Source: an uncultured Flavobacteriaceae bacterium
GTDB lineage: Bacteria > Bacteroidota > Bacteroidia > Flavobacteriales > Flavobacteriaceae
Direction of reading: 5' to 3'
Length of the DNA stretch: 8,922 nt
Assembly (NCBI GenBank): GCA_938018045.1
Contig: CALIIP010000162.1
Location: 1 to 8,922, forward strand
Shown here: positions 1 to 5,899 of the stretch, piece after piece
Numbering within the stretch: the stretch's first letter is position 1
How the letters are laid out: every line of letters starts with the position of its first letter
The notes under the pieces: generated by a model
The model's input: the letters and a program-made list of their open reading frames with translations, nothing else
Told to the model about the DNA's origin: nothing
The model's database searches: none
Position numbers and translations under genes: made by a program

Positions 1-145
1 AATGTCAGCGTAAGTCTTGTTGTACGTCAGTACAAGGGCATACTGCTAGTATACTCCAATAGTTTTATTTAGTACTCCGTGGATGATTTAAAAAGTCAGC
101 GAGATGTAGTGTTGGAAATCTAATCCAATAGGGGTTGTTGAAAAG

Positions 146-163
146 TCTATTTTACATAATATA
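146..163 (+). repeat. 18-bp direct repeat, left copy
   Basis: The sequence TCTATTTTACATAATATA is identical to 889-906. It overlaps the left arm of the long inverted repeat at 148-243, so a 15-bp core of it is also present inverted at 229-243. The two direct copies are 743 bp apart and bracket most of the gene-free left region. They could be the footprints of an insertion or simply two copies of a dispersed intergenic repeat. Confidence 0.7.
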
Positions 164-243
164 AATTATAGTACAAATATCTCATTTTAAATTGTATAGT
201 GATTTCGCTATTTGATAGCTATAATTCCATATTATGTAAAATA
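148..243. repeat. Long imperfect inverted repeat (large hairpin)
   Basis: The left arm 148-179 pairs with the right arm 209-243. A 15-bp perfect block (148-162 with 229-243) is followed by a 1/2-nt internal loop. Next comes an 8-bp perfect block (164-171 with 219-226), then a CAAATA/TATTTG block (174-179 with 209-214). The remaining loop, 180-208, is AT-rich. About 29 positions pair in total, too many for chance even in AT-rich DNA. No coding capacity is seen. The right arm shares a 13-mer with 8735-8747. Candidates are a MITE-like element, a recombination site, or a structured RNA; none can be chosen from sequence alone. Confidence 0.7.
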
Positions 244-386
244 TCCCAGATAGTCTTGAATACACAATAAATTGTAGTACTGGGGTCATTAAACATTTGG
301 CTCTTGGGTTTAGTACTAAATAAGAAACATCCTGCTGTTTGTACTATAATTAGACGCTATGTAAAATTGCCGCGCCCAACCGCTTT

Positions 387-436
387 ATTGTTTTTAAAAA
401 ATTAAATGCTTTATGGCATTTATTTTTAAACTCAAT
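387..436. repeat. Long AT-rich stem-loop
   Basis: ATTG at 387-390 pairs with CAAT at 433-436, followed by a 2/2 internal loop. A 15-bp stem with one 2-nt bulge (393-409 with 416-430) then closes on the 6-nt loop TTTATG at 410-415. The innermost 7 bp, TAAATGC/GCATTTA, are perfect. The A/T-rich outer stem could let it act as a terminator on either strand, but no gene ends close by. Confidence 0.6.
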
Positions 437-635
437 TTGCCAACGCTTGGCCAGCGCCAAAAAAAAGCTAACCTTTTAGATTCTTTTAAAATTCTCATAT
501 TCGACAAAATGTACGTCATATTTTTTTCTAGAGCATTCTCGGCAGCTTGCCGCAACAGTACAAAATTTAAGAAAAATAAATTTCTGTACACTTGCTCACA
601 TTTTGCAATTATTCAACCTTTTTAAATGATTCTTA

Positions 636-674
636 TCTTTTTTTCTTGATAAAAAAAGAAACAAAAAAATCAAG
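636..674. repeat. A/T-tract hairpin with alternative pairing
   Basis: A 9-bp perfect stem (636-644 with 651-659) encloses the loop CTTGAT. That loop is itself complementary to ATCAAG at 669-674, so two mutually exclusive foldings are possible. The homopolymer A and T tracts make part of this pairing cheap, so its biological meaning is uncertain. Similar A-tract sequences between CTTGAT and ATCAAG seem familiar to me from flavobacterial intergenic DNA, but I cannot verify that here. Confidence 0.4.
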
Positions 675-711
675 GCTTACAGATAATTTTGGAAACAATC
701 ACGGCTCAGTC

Positions 712-811
712 GCTATATTCTAGAAAGTATTCTAACTCTTAAGACTGCTTTGAACTGATTGTAATATTGTACTGTTCAACAAACTGCATAACTATAAGTC
801 TAGAATATGGC
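712..811. repeat. Imperfect 100-nt inverted repeat
   Basis: The outer stem pairs 712-724 with 799-811, 12 of 13 Watson-Crick plus one G-T pair, around ATATTCTAGA/TCTAGAATAT. An inner 6-bp perfect stem, TTGAAC at 750-755 with GTTCAA at 774-779, closes an 18-nt loop. The segment between the stems shows weaker, bulged complementarity. No open reading frame is associated with it. It sits about 100 bp downstream of the stop codon of the leftward nuclease gene. Confidence 0.5.
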
Positions 812-875
812 CGCTCCCCTCGCCTATTGTTTTACCAAAGTTCTCTGAGGCCGTTTTGCCAACGCTACATCTGAG

Positions 876-892
876 TAGAAACGCAATTTCTA
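876..892 (-). terminator. Weak hairpin after the leftward operon
   Basis: TAGAAA at 876-881 pairs with TTTCTA at 887-892 around a 5-nt loop, 22 nt beyond the stop codon of the 915-1517 gene. On the minus strand no T-tract follows, so this would be a poor intrinsic terminator for the operon. On the plus strand TTTT follows directly. It is listed because it is the nearest stem-loop to the operon end. Confidence 0.25.
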
Positions 893-906
893 TTTTACAT
901 AATATA
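889..906 (+). repeat. 18-bp direct repeat, right copy
   Basis: Identical over 18 bp to 146-163. It ends 8 bp before the last base of the leftward operon's final gene, so it marks the edge between the operon and the gene-free repeat region. This position would fit an insertion or recombination boundary immediately downstream of the operon. Confidence 0.7.
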
Positions 907-914
907 GAAGATGT

Positions 915-1517
915 CTAGTGTCGTCCACAAAGGGGCAGCAAAATTTCGGCAACCTTTTTTTCAATTATATTTAAATAGATACTATTTGTACTAACTATTT
1001 CTACCACATTAAGAGTTAACTTGAAATCATAATTTTTAGCAAAATGAATTAGTTGTAAGCCTTGGGTGTTTTGGTTTTTATAATAGCCTAAATGTTGATT
1101 AATTCGGCCAACTATATTCGTTATTTTTGGATTATTAGCCTCGCTTCCTCTTCTAATACCAACATATAAAACGTTACTCGTTTCATTTTTGTTTTTGGCT
1201 GGAATATTTCTATAACTTTCATCCCCTTTCTTATATTTAAGCCTATACTCGTCCAAAATGTTATTTAATTCAATAGCCTTTTCAATAGTTTCTAACTCAA
1301 ACCAATAAAGGCAATCATTATTTTTTTTGTCTAACGGTCTATATACATTATGAAATTCTGGTAAGGTATTTGGGTGAATACTGAAACCGTTATTATCTGG
1401 TAAGTCTTTTGTATTAAATGATTCTGAATAATCAACTAGCTTTTTGGTTATTATATCATTTACTATAGGTTTAAAAATATCATCAATTTTGGTAATTTCG
1501 TTTGCTATATTTATCAT
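915..1517 (-). CDS. GIY-YIG-like nuclease, third gene of the operon
   Basis: A 200-residue protein whose C-terminal half resembles GIY-YIG endonucleases. Visible are a first strand CLYWFELE (69-76), the YIG-like strand VLYVGIRRG (116-124), an Arg/His helix GRINQHLG (137-144), a Glu-bearing helix IEKKVAEILLPL (185-196) and the terminal CGRH. The likely catalytic residues are Tyr118, Arg138 and Glu186. About 40 charged residues separate the two hairpin strands, which are normally close together, and the N-terminal 65 residues match nothing I know. GIY-YIG enzymes nick or cut DNA, using a metal-bound Glu. The ATG follows the helicase stop by 59 nt with no Shine-Dalgarno sequence, as is usual in Bacteroidota. 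Its place at the end of an OLD/helicase operon suggests an added effector or processing nuclease. The gene is real; the family call rests on short motifs and is moderately sure. Confidence 0.7.
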   Translation of the reverse strand: MINIANEITKIDDIFKPIVNDIITKKLVDYSESFNTKDLPDNNGFSIHPNTLPEFHNVYRPLDKKNNDCLYWFELETIEKAIELNNILDEYRLKYKKGDESYRNIPAKNKNETSNVLYVGIRRGSEANNPKITNIVGRINQHLGYYKNQNTQGLQLIHFAKNYDFKLTLNVVEIVSTNSIYLNIIEKKVAEILLPLCGRH

Positions 1518-1576
1518 TGACTATCTCTACGTTAAGAATCTACTACTCCCCTACTATTATTTTGATTTTAAATAAA

Positions 1577-3475
1577 TTACTCATTAATCTTTATAAATTC
1601 AATTTCTTCATTTGTAAACCATTTCATATCAGTTACATTTCTTGCAAATAGCTCCGGGTTAGTTGTGTAGGCGACTATTGCAAGACTCTTTTTGGCTCTA
1701 CTACAAGTAACATAAAGTAATCTTAATGTTCTATCCACCGTTGTTTCTTTGCCCTCGATAATGCGTTTAGCATCTGCCGCACTATGCCCTTGTATACCAA
1801 GTAATTTTTCAAAATTAAATAAATTACCTCTTGCTTCATCATCATCTAATATTACCATAACTCTATCAAACTCTCTTCCTTTAACACCTTGGTGTGTGCC
1901 AAAATCAGCCTCATCTGACACATACTTTTGATAAAGTTTTATTTGATTAAAATTTGCTAAGAGTGCTTTATCCCAGGCTTCAATTACATCATCTTTTTCT
2001 TCATCATCTTGCTCATTAGTTTCTTGAATAATTAACAATTCTTCTTGAGTTCTATTTGCTATTGGAATTAAAGAATTAGGGATTACAAAAAGACGTGTAT
2101 CAGCAACAACTTTCAATATATCGAGTAGTGATGGAATATCATCATCCCATAAAGAAAATAAGCTAGTTACGGCTTCATTAGCTTTTTGAACTAATTTAAT
2201 TGGCTCTTTTGACTTCTTGAGTACTTCTTTACTTATGATTGGAGATTTCTCCTTTACAATTCTAGCTATTTCAAATTTATCGTCATTAAACCAGGCATTA
2301 TATAGAGGAAGAATTGTATGGGTAAATAATCTTACACCAGAGAGTGTTCCATCTAAAGCACCCATTTTTGTTTTTTTAGTATTGTAAAGAGGTAAGAATA
2401 GGTCATCAAATCCCATTCTTCTTGCTGCCATATGATGTTCTAGTGTTAATGTTTTAACATCAGAATTATCCCCAAACCATTTAGTATCATTTGTAATATC
2501 ACCCATTTTTTGAGCAATACTTTCTTCAAAATTCTTTTTGTTTGAACAGGGAGTTTGGGCAATGAAAAGTTTAAGGAACCCTTCTTCTCTATCACTTCTA
2601 GCTATTTGTTGTTGTCCATCTCCTGCTTCTCTTATTTTATTTATCAACGTTACTATTCTTTTTGGACATCTATGATTAAGTTGTTTTTTAGGTGTTAACC
2701 AATCACTAGAAATATCACCACTTAATTTTTCTTTTCCGTCTAAATAAATACGTTGCATCATATCTCCAATTATTCCAAGTGTGAAATAACCTTTGTGTTG
2801 TTTTTGAACAAAAAAGAATGATTCAATTAAATTTTTATTTGTGTCCTGACTTTCATCAATTAGTAAGACTGGGTATTTTCTTACTAAGATATTTTGCATT
2901 AATTCTTTCCCATAAAGAAAGAAAGCGCCTAATTCAATTACCTCGCTATGATTTAAAGAATCCTTACTAATGTTGTCACCATTGGGGTTGTACACGAATT
3001 CCTTTATTTTTGGTAGTATAGCTAACCTTTTATTTTTAGATTCTATTTTTCTAGCTCTATCAATGAAGGTTTTATTGATGCCCTTAGATTTACTTTGCTT
3101 TTCTTCTAAATCTTCTATGTCAGCTATTAATTTAGTTCTTAACCAATCTTTTATATCTAAAGTATAATGTTTTATGAGGTCCCAAGTAAAACTATGTATA
3201 GTAGAAACATTAAATAGTGAGTCGTAATCGATTCTACTTTTTATTTCATCACATGCAGCATTTGTATAAGTGATAATTGCAATTTTTTGATTATCTAGTT
3301 TAAGACGAGCTTTGTGCTCCTTTTTAATGAATTTTAGAATGTTAACCAAGGTTCTAGTTTTACCAGAACCAGCCCCTGCAAAAAGGAAAAAACTTTTTGG
3401 GTTATTAAAATCCAAGCTTTCTTGAATTTCGCTTTCAATTATATCGTCGATTTTTATATTTGATTCAGCTTGCAT
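1577..3475 (-). CDS. UvrD/PcrA-like superfamily 1 DNA helicase (GajB-like)
   Basis: A 632-residue protein with the full set of superfamily 1A helicase motifs. Walker A is AGAGSGKT (33-40). Motif Ia is ITYTNAACDEI (68-78) and Ib is STIHSFTWDLI (91-101). Walker B is LLIDESQDTN (204-213), motif III GIIGDMMQRIY (234-244) and motif IV LNHRCPKRIV (266-275). Motif V is GTHQGVKGREFDRVMVI (526-542) and motif VI LRLLYVTCSRAKKSL (584-598). All ATPase residues are present, so it should be an active 3'-5' translocase. The start ATG lies 4 nt after the stop of the OLD gene, which implies translational coupling. This OLD-helicase pairing defines Gabija (class 2 OLD) systems, where GajB is usually near 500 residues. 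The extra length here lies mostly in the 2A/2B part, between motifs IV and V (276-525), including an acidic patch at 489-496. Confidence 0.93.
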   Translation of the reverse strand: MQAESNIKIDDIIESEIQESLDFNNPKSFFLFAGAGSGKTRTLVNILKFIKKEHKARLKLDNQKIAIITYTNAACDEIKSRIDYDSLFNVSTIHSFTWDLIKHYTLDIKDWLRTKLIADIEDLEEKQSKSKGINKTFIDRARKIESKNKRLAILPKIKEFVYNPNGDNISKDSLNHSEVIELGAFFLYGKELMQNILVRKYPVLLIDESQDTNKNLIESFFFVQKQHKGYFTLGIIGDMMQRIYLDGKEKLSGDISSDWLTPKKQLNHRCPKRIVTLINKIREAGDGQQQIARSDREEGFLKLFIAQTPCSNKKNFEESIAQKMGDITNDTKWFGDNSDVKTLTLEHHMAARRMGFDDLFLPLYNTKKTKMGALDGTLSGVRLFTHTILPLYNAWFNDDKFEIARIVKEKSPIISKEVLKKSKEPIKLVQKANEAVTSLFSLWDDDIPSLLDILKVVADTRLFVIPNSLIPIANRTQEELLIIQETNEQDDEEKDDVIEAWDKALLANFNQIKLYQKYVSDEADFGTHQGVKGREFDRVMVILDDDEARGNLFNFEKLLGIQGHSAADAKRIIEGKETTVDRTLRLLYVTCSRAKKSLAIVAYTTNPELFARNVTDMKWFTNEEIEFIKINE

Positions 3476-3479
3476 TTTT

Positions 3480-5687
3480 TTAAAACTGTTGACTTTGAAA
3501 AAGTTTTTCTTCTAGCCATGTTAATCCTTCATCAATGTAATTCGGTACTATTAATTTTTCTGGGTCAACTAGAAAAAGTAAGTCCAAAGCAAAAGCAGCT
3601 TTATCACCTGGAGCACTATTCCTCAATGCGTCATAGATGTCTTTTTCAAAACTTTCAACAGAACTATCATCTATAATTTTTTTGAATTTCTTTATTAGTC
3701 TTAAACCTTTAATTGTCTTAAAATAATTTATGTTCTCGTAAACAAGTGCATCCTCAAAGCTAGTTGCATATACATTTGTCTCTTTTTTATCCTTGTTTAC
3801 TTCGATTTTTTGAGAAATTTGATAGACAACTTTAACAATAGCATTTTTATCTATTTTTAATTTAGAATCTAAGACCATTAAAGAATCCATTGATTTAATC
3901 CCTGGCACCCATTTTGAAATAGTACTATTCCCAGTTTCAAACCCTTTGCCCTTTTGAGGTAAAACTGACTTTCTATTTTGTTTTGGGTCAATCGGGTCGA
4001 TATCCGTAATAATAAGAGTTAAAACTCCTAAGTCTTCTATCAAAGATTTAAGTTTATGTGCATGACTACCTGCAATTTCAACTAATGATAAATAAGATTT
4101 AGACAAATTTTGATGGTGGTGGTTTATGAAATGTGGTACTAACATTCTTTCAGCAGAACCTTCAATAAATATAATTGCATCAGCAAAAAAGAGGTCACAA
4201 TTTGTTGTTTTTAAATATCGAATTGCGAATTTTGTTGTAGCATCTTCATCTCCAAATGTTTTTGATAAATTAATTACTCTAGAGGTAGCAACATTTTGTG
4301 CAGTAGGCAATAATCGTTTGAAGTACCTTAGGTCAACAAAATTTACTTCGTGTGCAATATGGTTAGAATGCGTACTAACGACTAATTGAGTATTAAATTT
4401 TTTATTTTTTCCTAGTTCTTTGTGAGCCCTTAGTATGTCATATGCTTTGTTTATAAAAACTTGTTGCACTTGTGCATGTAAATGAGCTTCAGGTTCTTCT
4501 ATTAAAACTAAATGCAGAGGTTCAAATATTTCGTCGTCATCATCATTATTCGATTTTTTCCCAACTTTCATCCATTCATCTCTAAACCTGATAAGTTCAA
4601 ATACCATTGAGATTAAGTTTTGATAACCTAAACCATTGGTTTGTTCTGGAAGAGATAACAAAGTTTTTTTTCCATCCTTGTCTTTCATTACTTCAAACTG
4701 AACTGCGGAATCATGACTTATTCCATCTAATGGAGAAATTGAACTTGAAATTGTAATGTTCGGGTTACCAAATCCAGGATAATTTAAGCCACCTAACTCT
4801 TTTAAAGATGGATTAAAACTTTCTTTTAATTTATCGTCAAAAGCTTTTGTTGCATTATCAATTGCGTTTAAGGCATCCAAATCATCTTCTGTTGGTTTAT
4901 CTTCAGGGCTAAGGTGCCTACTATAATATTCCCTGAATTGCGCTGAAAGAGGCTTCAACCTATTATTATCATTTGAGTCAGAAAACCCTCGTTGAGCATT
5001 TATAGTACTAACTTTTATAAGTCCATTAAATGCTGCTTTATCAATAGGAACACTTTTAGGTGATAAATCTTGTGGCACTTGATTTTGGCTTTTGAGGTCG
5101 CCAACCTTAGAAGGGTCTAGTATATATGATTTAATTGTAAATAGCTTTGACAGCTTTGATTTATGGTCTAAGAATGTCCACATATCTTTAGGCCATAATT
5201 CTAATTCACCTTTAGATTTTCCATTTAAGTTTTTAGCTGCATCATAATCTTTTTTGAATTCTAGAAATAAATTTTCCAAATTTATTGGCTCAAACCTTAA
5301 TCGAATACCTAAAAGCCCACTTTTCCAATCCAAAGTTGGAATCAAATGATGTACATAATGAAGCTCTTTGTCATTCACATTCAACCATAAGTCAGTTTGA
5401 GGTAATAATTTAGCTACATCTTTTATTTGTTCATCCCAATATTCTTCATTTTTTTTCTCATCAGAAAGCCATTTATTGGAAAGCTTATTGATTTCAATCC
5501 AGTTGTTTAACGTGAAATCACGGGTTGAAAATTTATTCTTTTCCGTTAAAAAAAATGAAAGTGAATCCATAGCGGAGGTCTTACCACTATTATTAGGCCC
5601 AACGAAAATTGTTTGCTCTTTACCTATATCAATTCGACAAGTTTTAAGTTTTCTGAAATTTTGAATGTCAATAAAACTAATTTCCAT
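3480..5687 (-). CDS. OLD-family ATPase/TOPRIM endonuclease (GajA-like)
   Basis: A 735-residue protein with an N-terminal ABC-type ATPase and a C-terminal TOPRIM domain. Visible are Walker A FVGPNNSGKT (28-37), a signature loop NGLGYQN (351-357), Walker B LHLVLIEEPEAHLH (391-404) and a switch/H-loop VVSTHSNHI (436-444). The TOPRIM motifs are IIFIEGSAERML (505-516, acid Glu509), LIITDIDPID (558-567, DxD) and a later SFEDAL (643-648). In OLD nucleases these acids bind two metals for DNA cleavage. GajA proteins are usually under 600 residues; the extra length lies in the region between Walker A and the signature loop, including a stretch of lysine- and acid-rich helices. I chose the ATG at 5687, which gives MEISFIDIQNF, the usual start of OLD/RecF-like ATPases. 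A TTG four codons upstream would extend it but is less likely. It is the first gene of the operon. The only promoter-like match is TATATTTA at 5722-5715, without a spaced -33 element. Confidence 0.93.
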   Translation of the reverse strand: MEISFIDIQNFRKLKTCRIDIGKEQTIFVGPNNSGKTSAMDSLSFFLTEKNKFSTRDFTLNNWIEINKLSNKWLSDEKKNEEYWDEQIKDVAKLLPQTDLWLNVNDKELHYVHHLIPTLDWKSGLLGIRLRFEPINLENLFLEFKKDYDAAKNLNGKSKGELELWPKDMWTFLDHKSKLSKLFTIKSYILDPSKVGDLKSQNQVPQDLSPKSVPIDKAAFNGLIKVSTINAQRGFSDSNDNNRLKPLSAQFREYYSRHLSPEDKPTEDDLDALNAIDNATKAFDDKLKESFNPSLKELGGLNYPGFGNPNITISSSISPLDGISHDSAVQFEVMKDKDGKKTLLSLPEQTNGLGYQNLISMVFELIRFRDEWMKVGKKSNNDDDDEIFEPLHLVLIEEPEAHLHAQVQQVFINKAYDILRAHKELGKNKKFNTQLVVSTHSNHIAHEVNFVDLRYFKRLLPTAQNVATSRVINLSKTFGDEDATTKFAIRYLKTTNCDLFFADAIIFIEGSAERMLVPHFINHHHQNLSKSYLSLVEIAGSHAHKLKSLIEDLGVLTLIITDIDPIDPKQNRKSVLPQKGKGFETGNSTISKWVPGIKSMDSLMVLDSKLKIDKNAIVKVVYQISQKIEVNKDKKETNVYATSFEDALVYENINYFKTIKGLRLIKKFKKIIDDSSVESFEKDIYDALRNSAPGDKAAFALDLLFLVDPEKLIVPNYIDEGLTWLEEKLFQSQQF

Positions 5688-5744
5688 TAAGTAGTACAAT
5701 TATAATTACGAGTTTAAATATATGTAATTTTAACAAGTAACTAT

Positions 5745-5760
5745 TTACGGTATTCCGTAA
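5745..5760. promoter_or_regulatory. Palindromic operator candidate upstream of the defence operon
   Basis: TTACGG and CCGTAA form a perfect 6-bp inverted repeat around TATT. It lies 58-73 nt upstream of the OLD start codon. If the TATATTTA at 5715-5722 is the -7 element, the palindrome is centred about 41 bp upstream of the transcript start, the usual place for an activator that replaces the -33 contact. The two-arm, 4-bp-spacer layout resembles Fnr-type boxes (TTGAT-N4-ATCAA), and a Crp/Fnr-family gene lies next door. The link to that regulator is inference. Confidence 0.4.
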
Positions 5761-5785
5761 CTACATTAAAATAAGAAAGAATAAT

Positions 5786-5820
5786 CCCATTCCATACACA
5801 TTCCCACTTCGCTCCTATCG
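5786..5820 (+). repeat. 35-bp direct repeat, left copy
   Basis: This starts CCCATTCCATACACATTCCC and ends CTCCTATCG. It matches 8544-8578 at 33 of 35 positions; the two differences are A/G and G/A transitions at repeat positions 21 and 26. Together the copies bracket the three rightward genes. It lies between the defence operon and the promoter of the regulator gene. Confidence 0.85.
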
Positions 5821-5824
5821 TTTA

Positions 5825-5838
5825 ATTGTCGTGACAAT
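5825..5838. promoter_or_regulatory. Palindromic operator candidate upstream of the regulator gene
   Basis: ATTGTC and GACAAT form a perfect 6-bp inverted repeat around GT. It lies directly upstream of the -33 element of the predicted promoter, centred about 46 bp before the expected transcript start. The location suits autoregulation by the Crp/Fnr-family product, but the sequence differs from the palindrome at 5745-5760, so the two may bind different proteins. Confidence 0.4.
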
Positions 5839-5840
5839 CA

Positions 5841-5874
5841 TTTGATGAATCTTCTTCAAATATTTCTAAATTTG
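5841..5874 (+). promoter_or_regulatory. Bacteroidota-type promoter for the regulator gene
   Basis: TTTG at 5841-5844 and TAAATTTG at 5867-5874 match the TTG and TAnnTTTG elements used by the primary sigma factor of Bacteroidota. The 22-nt spacing lies within the range reported for Flavobacterium promoters. Transcription would begin near 5878, leaving a leader of about 20 nt before the ATG at 5900. This promoter probably serves all three rightward genes. Confidence 0.65.
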
Positions 5875-5899
5875 TTTTCTATTCAAATCACAATCAATT

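Larger units (their letters stand above)
1..914. other. Gene-free, inverted-repeat-rich region
   Basis: No reading frame here looks like a real gene. Two overlapping short frames on opposite strands (394-591 and 413-625) have low-complexity, Phe/Leu/Lys-rich products with no recognisable motif and lie over a large hairpin. The region instead holds several inverted repeats (148-243, 387-436, 540-552, 636-659, 712-811, 876-892) and two small hairpins at the left edge (20-35 and 40-52). GTAC occurs eleven times, and the 7-mer TAGTACT occurs three times (70-76, 275-281, 311-317). The 12-mer TTTGCCAACGCT occurs at 436-447 and 855-866. It looks like an assembly of intergenic repeats, possibly remnants of mobile DNA, downstream of the leftward operon. 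Confidence 0.6.

Noticed and set aside
125..163. End of an insertion sequence (GGGGTTGTTGAAAAGTC)
   Set aside because: The sequence vaguely resembles some IS termini, but there is no matching inverted end, target duplication or transposase fragment in the window.
394..625. Two overlapping short reading frames on opposite strands (65 and 70 codons)
   Set aside because: They overlap each other and a large hairpin, have no recognisable motif and no promoter, and look like by-products of an intergenic repeat.
684..691. TAATTTTG as a -7 promoter element
   Set aside because: It matches TAnnTTTG, but no TTG lies 17-23 nt upstream and no gene follows on the plus strand.
373..866. Integron attC sites or cassette array
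   Set aside because: Palindromes and a GCCCAAC core are present, but no paired RYYYAAC...GTTRRRY ends at proper spacing and no cassette-like open reading frames were found.
1..914. Retron or CRISPR array in the repeat-rich left region
   Set aside because: No reverse transcriptase or Cas gene is present, and the repeats are neither evenly spaced nor of uniform length.
5688..5699. TTG start four codons upstream of the OLD ATG
   Set aside because: The ATG at 5687 gives the usual N-terminus of OLD/RecF-like ATPases directly before the first beta strand; the extra four residues add nothing recognisable.
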